A stretch of 64,000 nucleotides of DNA from positions 4,278,001 to 4,342,000 of the forward strand of contig NZ_CP150227.1 of NCBI RefSeq assembly GCF_037971845.1, in the 5' to 3' direction. Position 1 is the first letter of the stretch, and each line of letters opens with the position of its first letter. Below are positions 52,735 to 63,806 of the stretch, piece by piece. The stretch comes from Paenibacillus sp. FSL R5-0766 (GTDB lineage: Bacteria; Bacillota; Bacilli; Paenibacillales; Paenibacillaceae). Both the position numbers and the translations under genes were made by a program. The notes under the pieces are model-generated. The model was not told the origin of the DNA. It saw only the letters and a list, made by a program, of their open reading frames with translations, and ran no database searches.

Positions 52735-54207
52735 ATGCTAAAACTGAAAAAAAGAATGTATATCACAATTAGCTGTTTGTTGTTATGTACCGCGTGGGCG
52801 TCCCCCTTATCCGCCAATGAAGCCAGAGACAGGACAGAAGTTCTGCAGGAGATCGACGAATATATGAATCGGAGCATGAAGACCAATCACATTAAGGCTG
52901 CTTCACTGGCGATTGCCAATAACGATGAGGTCTTTTACGCAAAAGGCTACGGGACATTTGCGGATGGCCAGAAGGTTACGGGCAACACCCCTTTTCCCAT
53001 TGCTTCACTAAGCAAGTCCTTTACTGCATTGGCTGTTCTGCAGCTAGTAGACAAGGGTCGGATCAACTTGGATGCGACTTACGCTTCCTATTTTCCCGAG
53101 CTTTCTCCCCATGACCCCCGTGTTCTTGATATCACGGTCCGTCATTTACTGAATCAGACGAGTGGTCTTAATGACAAGATAAATCCCGATATGACAAAGA
53201 CTCCGCAATTCCAATCGTTGGCTGAAACGAACCAATTATTAAACACGGTTCAACTTGCCCATATCCCCGGAACAGCCTACAGCTATCATAATCCCAATTA
53301 CGTGCTGCTGGCGAACCTCGTGGAAAGTGTTAGCGGAGAGCGCTTTTCGGATTATCTGAAAAAACATATTTTTGAACCGTTAGGAATGAATCATACCTTC
53401 AGTGTCAATACAACGCAGCAATTCTATGAGAATAATACTATCCCTCTAGGACATTACCTGAGCTTGGGACGCGCTATAAGTCAATCCGAACCGCTTTGGT
53501 TCATTGAGGGCCCCGCCGGCATCGTTTCAACCGCAGAGGACATGTCCCTATGGATGCTTTCCCAATATAATGGCCGCCTCGTTTCCCCTGTGCTGATGAA
53601 ACAATATCATACCGCAGGAGATATCAGTCCGTACGGCATGGGCTGGCTTGCAGACCAAGATGCATCTAACGGTCAAACGATCTCCCACAGCGGCATTTTA
53701 TGGACTTACAAGTCAGAAGAACTGGTTTATTTGAACGAGCAAATGGGCATTGCCGTAATGTTTAATTCTGGTATAAACGCTTCTGTGAATTACTCTGCAT
53801 TTATTGATGGAATAGCGGATATTATGAGGGGCCGAGAACCCCAAACCTCTTTTGTAAACGGTCGGAATATGGAAACGATTATGATTGCGCTGATCATCGC
53901 TACGCTTGCATGGGGCATCTACGGCTATTTCCACATACTTCGGAACAACCACCGCCTAACGATCAGCAAATTGATTCTGATCACGGTCGGAAGACTGATC
54001 CCGGTTCTAATTATCTTATCTCTGTCCCCCTTGGTTACGTTTATCGGCGGAGGACGTGTGCTGCCTTGGTTTGGCATCTGGACTACCCTATCAACTCCAA
54101 TCATATGGCTTATGGTATGGTCACTAGTGAATTTCGTGCATTTGGCTTGTTATATCTATGTCTATTTTCAGAATACAAAAAACGACCGTTTGGATTCACC
54201 TCAGTAA
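52735..54207 (+). CDS. Class C beta-lactamase-type serine hydrolase with membrane tail
   Basis: A 490-residue exported protein. The signal peptide ends near PLSA; the beta-lactamase/transpeptidase domain spans about 35-370 with SxxK as ASLSK (Ser91, Lys94), a YxN-type tyrosine in YSYHNPNY, and HxG as ISHSGILW in place of KTG. Residues 375-490 carry three to four hydrophobic helices, so the C-terminus is membrane-embedded. Such proteins act as peptidases or esterases on wall or D-amino-acid compounds; antibiotic resistance is not implied. Start by the AAGGAG site; it follows the two-component genes after 51 bases. Confidence 0.9.
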   Translation: MLKLKKRMYITISCLLLCTAWASPLSANEARDRTEVLQEIDEYMNRSMKTNHIKAASLAIANNDEVFYAKGYGTFADGQKVTGNTPFPIASLSKSFTALAVLQLVDKGRINLDATYASYFPELSPHDPRVLDITVRHLLNQTSGLNDKINPDMTKTPQFQSLAETNQLLNTVQLAHIPGTAYSYHNPNYVLLANLVESVSGERFSDYLKKHIFEPLGMNHTFSVNTTQQFYENNTIPLGHYLSLGRAISQSEPLWFIEGPAGIVSTAEDMSLWMLSQYNGRLVSPVLMKQYHTAGDISPYGMGWLADQDASNGQTISHSGILWTYKSEELVYLNEQMGIAVMFNSGINASVNYSAFIDGIADIMRGREPQTSFVNGRNMETIMIALIIATLAWGIYGYFHILRNNHRLTISKLILITVGRLIPVLIILSLSPLVTFIGGGRVLPWFGIWTTLSTPIIWLMVWSLVNFVHLACYIYVYFQNTKNDRLDSPQ

Positions 54208-54328
54208 TCGATTTTTAGAGTCCTCTATTTAGGCAGCTGTTATTGTATCTGTTGAAGTATTCGGTTAAGAAAAATCAGGAGTTCTATGTATAGCTGACTT
54301 AAAAAGCTAATTTAGCTTATAAAATTAC

Positions 54329-54384
54329 AAAAAGCTTCTGTCTCACCGATGGGAATAAGGTCCCTTTGGCGAGGCAGAAGCTTT
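54329..54384 (-). terminator. Terminator of leuCD
   Basis: AAAGCTTCTG.CTC.CC pairs with GG.GAG.CAGAAGCTTT. On the minus strand TTTTTGTAATTTT follows. It lies just past the leuD stop. Confidence 0.8.
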
Positions 54385-54406
54385 CTGTTATGCGATACTT
54401 TAACGA

Positions 54407-55009
54407 TTAACCGAACAGTTTTGCCGCGTGGCGTTGTTCGTAAGCAGCGATTTCATCATCATGTTGAAGAGTCAGACCGATATCATCCAATCCTTGCAAC
54501 AGGAATTGACGACGATGCTCATCCAGATCAAAATCGATATGCAGTCCGTATGCATCAGTAATCGTTTTGTTTTCCAGACTTACATTCATCTCATAGCCTT
54601 CATGTGTCGCTGTACGTTGGAACAAGTCTTCAACTTGCTCTTCTGACAACTTGATTGGCAAGATTCCGTTCTTAAAGCAGTTATTATAGAAAATGTCTGC
54701 AAAAGATGGAGCGATCACACAACGGAATCCATAGTCCATAATTGCCCATGGCGCATGCTCACGGGAAGATCCACAGCCAAAGTTGGCACGTGAGATCAGG
54801 ATGGATGCCCCTTCATAACGAGGTTTGTTCATTTCGAAGGAAGCATTATTGTTGCCCTCTTCATCAAAACGCCATTCATAGAACAAAAATTGTCCAAATC
54901 CGGTACGTTCAATCCGTTTCAGGAACTGTTTCGGAATGATTGCGTCTGTATCTACATTGACCCGGTCTACCGGTGCAACGATGCCTTGTAATGTTTTGAA
55001 TTCTTCCAT
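54407..55009 (-). CDS. leuD: 3-isopropylmalate dehydratase small subunit
   Basis: A 200-residue swivelling-domain subunit that with LeuC isomerises 2- to 3-isopropylmalate in leucine synthesis. Hallmarks: [21 protein letters not shown] near the N-terminus and [19 protein letters not shown], then [10 protein letters not shown]. Length is normal for the family. It follows leuC after 31 bases and shares its promoter and terminator. Confidence 0.96.
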   Translation of the reverse strand: MEEFKTLQGIVAPVDRVNVDTDAIIPKQFLKRIERTGFGQFLFYEWRFDEEGNNNASFEMNKPRYEGASILISRANFGCGSSREHAPWAIMDYGFRCVIAPSFADIFYNNCFKNGILPIKLSEEQVEDLFQRTATHEGYEMNVSLENKTITDAYGLHIDFDLDEHRRQFLLQGLDDIGLTLQHDDEIAAYEQRHAAKLFG

Positions 55010-55040
55010 ATTAAACGTTCTCCCTTCTGTCTGTTATAGA

Positions 55041-56462
<1,422 letters not shown>

Positions 56463-56590
56463 CATTTTCACCTCATTATAAGTTCGGTCCTTGGAAGAGC
56501 CTCTGTTTTCTTTAAAAAGTGAAGCTCTTGAATGACATAAATATATCACCCCGTCCTTCATTGTTCCAAGATATAATATCTATAGATGTA

Positions 56591-56605
56591 ATAGGTTTAA
56601 CCTAT
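56591..56605 (-). promoter_or_regulatory. Palindrome ATAGGTTTAACCTAT upstream of leuC
   Basis: Perfect 7-1-7 inverted repeat with a LysR-like T-N11-A arrangement, 129 bases before leuC. A second short palindrome (ATCTATAGAT) lies just beside it. Probably a binding site of a leucine-pathway regulator; the protein is not known. Confidence 0.6.
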
Positions 56606-56653
56606 AATAAGAGAAAGACAAATAAACCACTGCTCATCGCAGAGGTCTAAATT

Positions 56654-56672
56654 GATAACAATTATCATTATC
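56654..56672 (-). promoter_or_regulatory. Fur-like box upstream of leuCD
   Basis: GATAACAATTATCATTATC matches 16 of 19 positions of the Fur consensus. It lies about 190 bases before leuC and upstream of the palindrome. It might also drive an unseen small transcript. Confidence 0.6.
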
Positions 56673-56731
56673 AGATAAGTCTTATACTACGTTTCCGCTG
56701 CTTCGCTGTCAATGCTTTTTATCTAGAACAT

Positions 56732-56761
56732 AAAAAAACAGCCCTGAATCCAGAGCTGCTT
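56732..56761 (-). terminator. Terminator of the beta-glucoside operon
   Basis: CAGC.CTG/CAG.GCTG stem with a four-base loop; on the minus strand TTTTTTT follows. It is downstream of the GH1 gene. Confidence 0.75.
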
Positions 56762-56834
56762 TGCTAGTTTCTGTTATGAAATGAAAATGATCATATCAAC
56801 GCCTTCTATAGAGAGCGCTTGTCCGACTACTGTA

Positions 56835-58310
<1,476 letters not shown>

Positions 58311-58337
58311 TTATCTCTGTGACTCTTTCATTCTTGC

Positions 58338-59177
58338 TCAATTGCGACTCATGACCCGATTGATATGAATAATCAAATACATCATCTCTTCATTGGAGAT
58401 CGTATGTTCAAACCGGGCTTCAATATAATCCTTGATTAGCAGTACGCAGGCTTCTTCCTGGGGATATTTATTCGCGATCTGCTCAAAGAGCTCATGATCC
58501 TGTGTGTTTAATGTTTTATGCTCAAAAAGCCGTTGAATAAAAAACTGCAAATGGGTCAAAAAGCGTGAATAGTTGATGCTGTGTGTGTCCAGCTCCACTT
58601 GATAGTGAATTTTGATAATATTGAGTACATCCTTAACTGTATTGGTCATCAGCATGACCTGATTCATATTGTCATCATTTTGCTGCGCATTAACGAGATG
58701 AAAGGCAATATTCGCCGCTTCCTCTTCAGGCAGGGAGAGTCCAAGCTGTTTTTGAATGAGAGACAGACCATGCAACCCGATATTGAACTCCTGCGGATAG
58801 AACTTTTTCACTTCCCACAACATTCGGTTCTGGATCGTCATATTGTCCTTGAATCGCTTCATGGCCATATACAGGTGATCTGTTAATGCGACATAGAGAT
58901 GATCACTCAGATGGCGGGACAATGTATGTTTCGCGTGGGAGATGATTTCATCAGCCAGAATCAGATATTCTTTTGGTGTTTCCTTCATCAGGGCGGTGAG
59001 ATCTGAAGAGATCGTTTCATTTTCAAGGACATAGATCTTCTCGATCTCATCCTCTCCCACGATATCTCCCGGTTTGCTCCTGTAGCCGATGCCCTTTCCC
59101 ATCACAATAATTTCCTTGTCATCCTCAACACGTCTGGCAAGAACAATGCTCGAATTCAGTATTTTTATGACTTCCAT
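58338..59177 (-). CDS. licT: BglG/LicT-family transcriptional antiterminator
   Basis: A 279-residue RNA-binding regulator. The N-terminal CAT domain (MEVIKILNSSIVLARRVEDD; 1-55) binds the RAT hairpin; PRD1 (about 65-165, conserved His in ILADEIISHAKH) and PRD2 (about 170-279) are phosphorylated by the PTS. In the active state it stabilises the antiterminator and lets the operon be read. A RAT sequence and terminator lie upstream of the PTS gene in this operon, so it controls its own operon. The chosen ATG starts the CAT domain; an earlier in-frame ATG at 59198 is poorly placed. Confidence 0.93.
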   Translation of the reverse strand: MEVIKILNSSIVLARRVEDDKEIIVMGKGIGYRSKPGDIVGEDEIEKIYVLENETISSDLTALMKETPKEYLILADEIISHAKHTLSRHLSDHLYVALTDHLYMAMKRFKDNMTIQNRMLWEVKKFYPQEFNIGLHGLSLIQKQLGLSLPEEEAANIAFHLVNAQQNDDNMNQVMLMTNTVKDVLNIIKIHYQVELDTHSINYSRFLTHLQFFIQRLFEHKTLNTQDHELFEQIANKYPQEEACVLLIKDYIEARFEHTISNEEMMYLIIHINRVMSRN

Positions 59178-59213
59178 ATCAGGCTGCCTGCCTTTCATTC
59201 ATATTTCAGCGGG

Positions 59214-61112
59214 TTATAACACCGTAATTAATGGTTTCCCCGGTCCTGTTGTCGCCGCAGATTCATTGCCCAGCACCTCCAGATAATCCGAGGAATTGGT
59301 AACAATTACAGGGGTCGTGGTGTCATAACCTGCGGCTTGTATAGCTTCAAGATCAAATTCAATCAGGAGCTGACCATGAGAGATCTGTTCTCCTTCGTTC
59401 ACTTTTACATCAAAATGCTGGCCTTTCAGTTTCACCGTATCCAATCCGACATGAATCAGAAGTTCAACCCCTTCTACCGATCTCAGACCGATGGAATGTT
59501 TGGTACGGAACACCGTCTCAACGGTACCATCAAACGGGGCAAACACCTTGCCAACACTTGGCTGAATGGCCATACCTTGTCCCATCGCTTCTTGCGAGAA
59601 GGCCTCGTCCTTCACCTCACTTAATGGCAGAACTTTACCTTCCAAAGGAGCAAAAACGATCTTTTTCGATTTGATCCCTGTGGATGGCTTGATTTCAGAT
59701 TCACCTCTTGCTTGGTTTGTAGGACTGCCTGCCACCGACTCTGCTGTTGGAACAACATCCTGAAATCCAATGACATATACGGCGACAAACGCGACAATGG
59801 CAGAGATCAGCATGGTAATAATCGCATAGATAATATTCATATGATCTTCACTGATAAACATAGGCATAGATGCAATCCCCGGACCCACGGCAGCATATGC
59901 CTTGAGATTCACAATACCTGCGAACAACCCAGCGACTCCGGCGCCGATCATGCAGGCAAACAGCGTTTTCTTGAGCCTTAAATGTACACCGTACAGAGCA
60001 GGTTCCGTGATACCGAATACACCTGAAATTCCTGCAGACAAAGCGACTTGTTTCAGCTTGATGTCTTTGGTTTTGAATGACACCGCCAGTGCGCCTGCTC
60101 CCTGCGCCATATTGGATGCCAGCATCGCAACCAGCACCAGTGTTTCATATCCAGGTGAAGCCAAGGCTGCGAAAATAATAGGATAAAATACTTTATGCAT
60201 ACCGAACATGACAATCAGAGGCATCAGTATAGCCATAATGACAACGGTCAACCATCCAATCTTATCCTGAATCCAATAGATCAGGTTGGACATTCCCGTT
60301 CCGAGATACATCCCCAGAGGTCCAAGTACAATCAGGGCAACTGGAGCAACAATGAGAATAACAATCAAAGGTTTAAGGAAAATTTTGACCGGCCCTGGTG
60401 AGATCTTGTCCGCGAACTTTTCAATGTAAGACATGAACCAGACCGTTAAAATAATCGGTACCACGGATGTCGCATATTGAACGGATGCAACAGGTATGCC
60501 AATAAAGGACACCGGATCTTCACCGCCAAGCAAACCAATCATATTCGGGTGTAACATGATTCCACCAAACAGAACGGCAACAAAGGGGTTGGTTTTAAAT
60601 CTATTTGCACTGGAATAAGCCAGTAAAATCGGAAGAAAGTAAAAGGCAGCATCAGACATGACACTCAAAACGGTATATGTCTGGCTCTCTTTAGACATCA
60701 GGCCGGTCACGGTCGCCAGTAGCAACAGTGCCTTAAGCATGCCCGAGGCAGCAATGGCTGGGATAATAGGTTGGAAAATGCCTGCAATGACACTGGCAAA
60801 AGTATTAAACAGTCCTTTGGGGCTATAATCCGCTTTTTGTTTCTCCTGAATTTCGTTTGATTGCCGAGTATCCATTATCTTGGCAAGTTCATTGTAGACG
60901 TACGCGACGTCATTACCGATAATAACCTGATATTGCCCGCCGCTATTCACTGCGCCAATAACACCATCAAGGCTCTTAATTTCTTGGGTCTTCGCCATAT
61001 CCGGATTCTTCAGGGTAAGTCTGAGCCTGGTAGAGCAATGAATTAACGTGTTGATATTATCATTGCCACCGACCAGCTCCATAATCGATTGGGCTAATTG
61101 TTTGTGATTCAT
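59214..61112 (-). CDS. bglP: Beta-glucoside PTS permease, EIIBCA
   Basis: A 632-residue phosphotransferase permease with fused domains. EIIB comes first (phosphorylated Cys26 in LIHCSTRLRLTLK). EIIC (about 100-460) has ten or so membrane helices with family stretches MFGMHKVFYPIIFA and SAGISGVFGITEPALYGV. EIIA is last (about 500-632) with the phospho-His in LLIHVGLDTVKLKG. It imports and phosphorylates aryl-beta-glucosides or cellobiose-like sugars. GGAGGTG is five bases before the chosen ATG; an earlier frame from 61193 covers the terminator. Antiterminator and phospho-glucosidase genes follow. Confidence 0.94.
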   Translation of the reverse strand: MNHKQLAQSIMELVGGNDNINTLIHCSTRLRLTLKNPDMAKTQEIKSLDGVIGAVNSGGQYQVIIGNDVAYVYNELAKIMDTRQSNEIQEKQKADYSPKGLFNTFASVIAGIFQPIIPAIAASGMLKALLLLATVTGLMSKESQTYTVLSVMSDAAFYFLPILLAYSSANRFKTNPFVAVLFGGIMLHPNMIGLLGGEDPVSFIGIPVASVQYATSVVPIILTVWFMSYIEKFADKISPGPVKIFLKPLIVILIVAPVALIVLGPLGMYLGTGMSNLIYWIQDKIGWLTVVIMAILMPLIVMFGMHKVFYPIIFAALASPGYETLVLVAMLASNMAQGAGALAVSFKTKDIKLKQVALSAGISGVFGITEPALYGVHLRLKKTLFACMIGAGVAGLFAGIVNLKAYAAVGPGIASMPMFISEDHMNIIYAIITMLISAIVAFVAVYVIGFQDVVPTAESVAGSPTNQARGESEIKPSTGIKSKKIVFAPLEGKVLPLSEVKDEAFSQEAMGQGMAIQPSVGKVFAPFDGTVETVFRTKHSIGLRSVEGVELLIHVGLDTVKLKGQHFDVKVNEGEQISHGQLLIEFDLEAIQAAGYDTTTPVIVTNSSDYLEVLGNESAATTGPGKPLITVL

Positions 61113-61145
61113 GGTGCACCTCCGCCATTTTTTCTTGATGGGAAC

Positions 61146-61203
61146 AAAAAAAGACCTAAAAAGGGTAGGAAAAAAGAAACTCTTCCCACCCAATCTAGGT
61201 CTT
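61146..61203 (-). terminator. Conditional terminator of the beta-glucoside operon leader
   Basis: AAGACCTA pairs with TAGGTCTT; on the minus strand the stem is followed by TTTTTTT. Its 5' arm overlaps the RAT sequence, so the two structures exclude each other, as in LicT-controlled systems. Confidence 0.85.
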
Positions 61204-61226
61204 GCCTGCCGAACAGTAACATGCCA
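61198..61226 (-). promoter_or_regulatory. RAT (ribonucleic antiterminator) target of LicT
   Basis: On the minus strand TGTTACTG-TTCG-GCAGGCAAGACC matches the BglG/LicT RAT consensus. It overlaps the 5' arm of the downstream terminator and precedes the PTS gene encoding the operon's own antiterminator system. Confidence 0.88.
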
Positions 61227-61248
61227 TCGTTGGATGAATTGTTATTCA

Positions 61249-61254
61249 ATTATA
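61249..61254 (-). promoter_or_regulatory. Candidate -10 element of the PTS operon
   Basis: Perfect TATAAT on the minus strand about 23 bases before the RAT. The matching -35 is poor, so this is weak support. Confidence 0.35.
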
Positions 61255-61316
61255 TAAACGAAAAAGAATATGAATATTTAAAATGGTTCTGTACTAACAC
61301 TTGAAACTGGCACACA

Positions 61317-61330
61317 TGAAAACGTTGATT
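61317..61330 (-). promoter_or_regulatory. cre-like site in the PTS promoter region
   Basis: TGAAAACGTTGATT matches 12 of 14 positions of the cre consensus, in the region upstream of the PTS promoter. A second site follows at 61357. Confidence 0.4.
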
Positions 61331-61356
61331 TTGTTTTACCCGGGTAAGTGGTTCTT

Positions 61357-61370
61357 ATTAAGCGTTTTCA
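61357..61370 (-). promoter_or_regulatory. Second cre-like site in the PTS promoter region
   Basis: On the minus strand TGAAAACGCTTAAT matches 12 of 14 cre positions. Together with the neighbour it suggests catabolite repression of beta-glucoside use. Confidence 0.4.
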
Positions 61371-61441
61371 AAATCAGTATATCAACTCTTCTGATGGAGT
61401 GCAAGCGGTTAAGCGAAATTAATGATTTCTTCATCTGTAAT

Positions 61442-61449
61442 GATATAAT
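61442..61449 (+). promoter_or_regulatory. Extended -10 promoter candidate of the LysR gene
   Basis: TG-A-TATAAT, about 25 bases before the LysR start; an extended -10 with no strong -35. Confidence 0.45.
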
Positions 61450-61474
61450 GGTGGCATAACGAAAGGAATGACCA

Positions 61475-62401
61475 ATGACGATGGAATTCAGACAACTTCA
61501 ATATACGCTGCAAATTGCGGCCGAACGAAATTTCTCCCGGGCAGCAGAGAAGCTGCATATTGCCCAGCCTTCATTAAGCCAGCAATTATCCAAATTGGAA
61601 AAAGAATTGGGTGTGCTGCTGTTTCAGCGTAATACCAGTACCGTGGAGTTAACCCATGCGGGTGTTACGTTTGTCGAGCAAGCCCAGAAGATCGTAGATG
61701 CTGTGGAGCTATTGCGTCAGGAAATGTCCGATATCTCCCAGCTTCGCAAAGGTAAAGTCGTTGTAGGCAGCATGCCAATCACAGGCTCACACCTGCTCCC
61801 ACACGTGCTTCCTGCGTTTCAACAAGCTTATCCCGAGATTGAGGTTACCTTATTGGAAGACTCCGGGCTTACGCTTGAGAAATTGACAGCAAGCGGCAAA
61901 GCTGATCTCAGCCTGTTATCTCTTCCTTTACAAGAGCCAAGTCTCGCCTATGTTACCATTGGAGAGGAAAAGATTGATCTGGCGGTTCCCCCGAATCACC
62001 CTTTGGCACGCAGGGCAGATCCGGAACATCCGCTTCCTGTGCGAATTGAAGAGCTTCGGGATGAACCCTTTGTTGTATTGAAAAAAGGACAGGGCTTCCG
62101 CAAACTTACATTTGATCTCTGTGAGCAGGCTGGTTTTGATCCCCAAGTTGTGTTTGAGAGCACCAATATTGAAACCGTTCAGTCGCTTGTCGCCACAGGT
62201 ATGGGTATTACCCTGGTTCCACGCTTTATCGCCCGTGCCCCGCGCAGTGAATTCGTGCCTGTATACGTCCCACTCGCTGAGCCAACACCCAGCAGAACAC
62301 TTGTTGTGGCTTATCGTCAAGGCAGAGTGCTGTCGAAGGCAGCCGAGGCATTCATCCATACGTTTCAACAGACTGTGGCCGAACTGTCTCAAGGAGACTA
62401 A
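61475..62401 (+). CDS. LysR-family transcriptional regulator
   Basis: A 308-residue regulator: N-terminal winged helix-turn-helix (FSRAAEKLHIAQPSLSQQLS), linker helix, and co-inducer domain from about 90 (GKVVVGSMPITGSHLLPHVL onward) with a typical C-terminal TRP/ATP-type ending (SRTLVVAYRQGR). It resembles CysL/CynR-type regulators. AAAGGA lies eight bases before the ATG. It reads away from the PTS operon; whether it regulates that operon or a distant target is unknown. A hairpin follows. Confidence 0.93.
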   Translation: MTMEFRQLQYTLQIAAERNFSRAAEKLHIAQPSLSQQLSKLEKELGVLLFQRNTSTVELTHAGVTFVEQAQKIVDAVELLRQEMSDISQLRKGKVVVGSMPITGSHLLPHVLPAFQQAYPEIEVTLLEDSGLTLEKLTASGKADLSLLSLPLQEPSLAYVTIGEEKIDLAVPPNHPLARRADPEHPLPVRIEELRDEPFVVLKKGQGFRKLTFDLCEQAGFDPQVVFESTNIETVQSLVATGMGITLVPRFIARAPRSEFVPVYVPLAEPTPSRTLVVAYRQGRVLSKAAEAFIHTFQQTVAELSQGD

Positions 62402-62445
62402 TGAATTGTTCCTATGGATATGGAGGCATATGGTACTGAACCAAA

Positions 62446-62479
62446 ACAAAGGCTTGACCCCTATGGGCCAAGCCTTTGT
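62446..62479 (+). terminator. Hairpin downstream of the LysR gene
   Basis: ACAAAGGCTTGACCC/GGGCCAAGCCTTTGT stem around a four-base loop. The following T-tract is weak. Confidence 0.6.
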
Positions 62480-62635
62480 CGTATCTCGTTTCCCGCATCC
62501 GTAGGATAGAGTTCTTACATTGCAATCACAGTAACTGGTTACAGTACAATGTTGCTTGTTAAGTTGTTTGGTTTTCGATGCTTATTTAAAATGTTAACGT
62601 AGAAACGTACATAAGAAAACTTCATGTTTGGCGGT

Positions 62636-62821
62636 TTATTTACGCAAATTACGATCGCTTGTCAGCCTGTTTTGCTGATTCATTACACGGCCTTCGTCCT
62701 GAACAGTTGAATCAGGGGGTGATAGCCCTCCTGCTCCATTCTCTAAGAATGCCCTTAAGTGATCTTCCCTTGTGTTATCCTGTTCCAGTCTCCTGAGCGT
62801 ATCTTTCACATGGTTGTCCAT
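62636..62821 (-). CDS. Small protein of unknown function, 61 residues
   Basis: Polar, highly charged 61-residue protein (MDNHVKDTLRRLEQDN start), rich in Asn, Gln, Asp and Arg, with no hydrophobic segment and no Cys. I do not recognise a family. Support for it being real comes from a strong AAGGAGG with acceptable spacing and no competing gene on the other strand. Its short length leaves some doubt. Confidence 0.6.
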   Translation of the reverse strand: MDNHVKDTLRRLEQDNTREDHLRAFLENGAGGLSPPDSTVQDEGRVMNQQNRLTSDRNLRK

Positions 62822-62911
62822 TGATTGATCATCCTCCTTGGTGACGGGATAGTTATCATTACCCGCGTCATGGAAGAATAAACACTTCTGCGAAAATTTT
62901 ATTCCGCTTTT

Positions 62912-63733
62912 TTATTTTTCGCCAAAATAAACGCCAGGTCGACGGTCCTCAAATACGGGAATACGGCCGCGAACCTCATCTACCAGAGATGGACGAATAA
63001 TTCCGGTCACGATCTCTTCCCCTTCGCCACCTTCAGCCACAATCTCACCCCAAGGATCAATGATGAGGGAATGTCCGAAAAATTCAGTCTCTCCCCCTTT
63101 TCCCACACGGTTACAGGCAATCACATACATCTGATTCTCAATCGCTCGTGCCGTAAGCAACGTACGCCAGTGGTGCAGACGAGGGTTCGGCCATTCAGCC
63201 GGAACAATCAATGCCTTGGCACCATTTAAAGCAAGGGTGCGGGCAAGTTCCGGAAACCGGATGTCATAACAGATCGAAGCACCCGCTGTAAGACCGTTCT
63301 GCAGTTCAAAAATTTCAGGTTCCGCACCAGGCTGTAAATATTTCTCCTCGTCCATCAGACGAAACAAATGTAATTTATCGTATCGAGTGACCTGTTTTCC
63401 TTCATGATCATACGCGTACATTGTATTGTATATTTGACCATCCCGTTTCTCGGCAATTGAACCCCCAACGATGGAAATTTGATGTTTTTGAGCAAAAGCA
63501 GACAGCCATTCCCGAGATTTCTGGCCTTCCGGGTCAGCGAGTTCATGAATTTGAGTCAAAGCGTATCCGGTATTCCACATCTCAGGTAACACAGCCAGCC
63601 CCAGATCCGGATACTGTTCTACCGCACGCTCAAGCAACGCCTGCATATGTTTATGATTGGCCTCAGGGTCTCCGAGTTGAATATCGCCCTGAATCAGGGC
63701 TACACGCATTTCTCCCTGTTTTTTTTCTGTCAT
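62912..63733 (-). CDS. Carbon-nitrogen hydrolase of the nitrilase superfamily (omega-amidase-like)
   Basis: A 273-residue enzyme with the full Glu-Lys-Cys triad: Glu51 in LPEMWN, Lys120 in RYDKLHLF, Cys155 in SICYDIRFPE. The closing IDPWGEIVAEG segment is typical. It resembles YafV/omega-amidase proteins, which hydrolyse alpha-keto acid amides made in methionine salvage or glutamine transamination. The chosen ATG has GAGGAG nine bases upstream; a GTG three codons earlier is possible. Substrate inferred by family only. Confidence 0.91.
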   Translation of the reverse strand: MTEKKQGEMRVALIQGDIQLGDPEANHKHMQALLERAVEQYPDLGLAVLPEMWNTGYALTQIHELADPEGQKSREWLSAFAQKHQISIVGGSIAEKRDGQIYNTMYAYDHEGKQVTRYDKLHLFRLMDEEKYLQPGAEPEIFELQNGLTAGASICYDIRFPELARTLALNGAKALIVPAEWPNPRLHHWRTLLTARAIENQMYVIACNRVGKGGETEFFGHSLIIDPWGEIVAEGGEGEEIVTGIIRPSLVDEVRGRIPVFEDRRPGVYFGEK

Positions 63734-63806
63734 GACAAGCACTCCTCTGAACCGTAATACCTGCTATCATAGCTTGATCCTCTTGAGTACCGCAAGCCTG
63801 TTTTTG

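Larger units (their letters stand above)
56463..56834. other. Regulatory stretch upstream of leuCD
   Basis: Holds a 15-bp palindrome, a Fur-like box and the terminator of the beta-glucoside operon. The leader (about 190 bases between the Fur-like box and leuC) is long enough to encode a small RNA or leader peptide, but I found no convincing one. Confidence 0.4.
61113..61474. other. Leader and divergent promoter region of the PTS operon and the LysR gene
   Basis: Holds the RAT/terminator switch, two cre-like boxes (61317-61330, 61357-61370) and promoter candidates for both directions. No gene seen. Confidence 0.6.
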
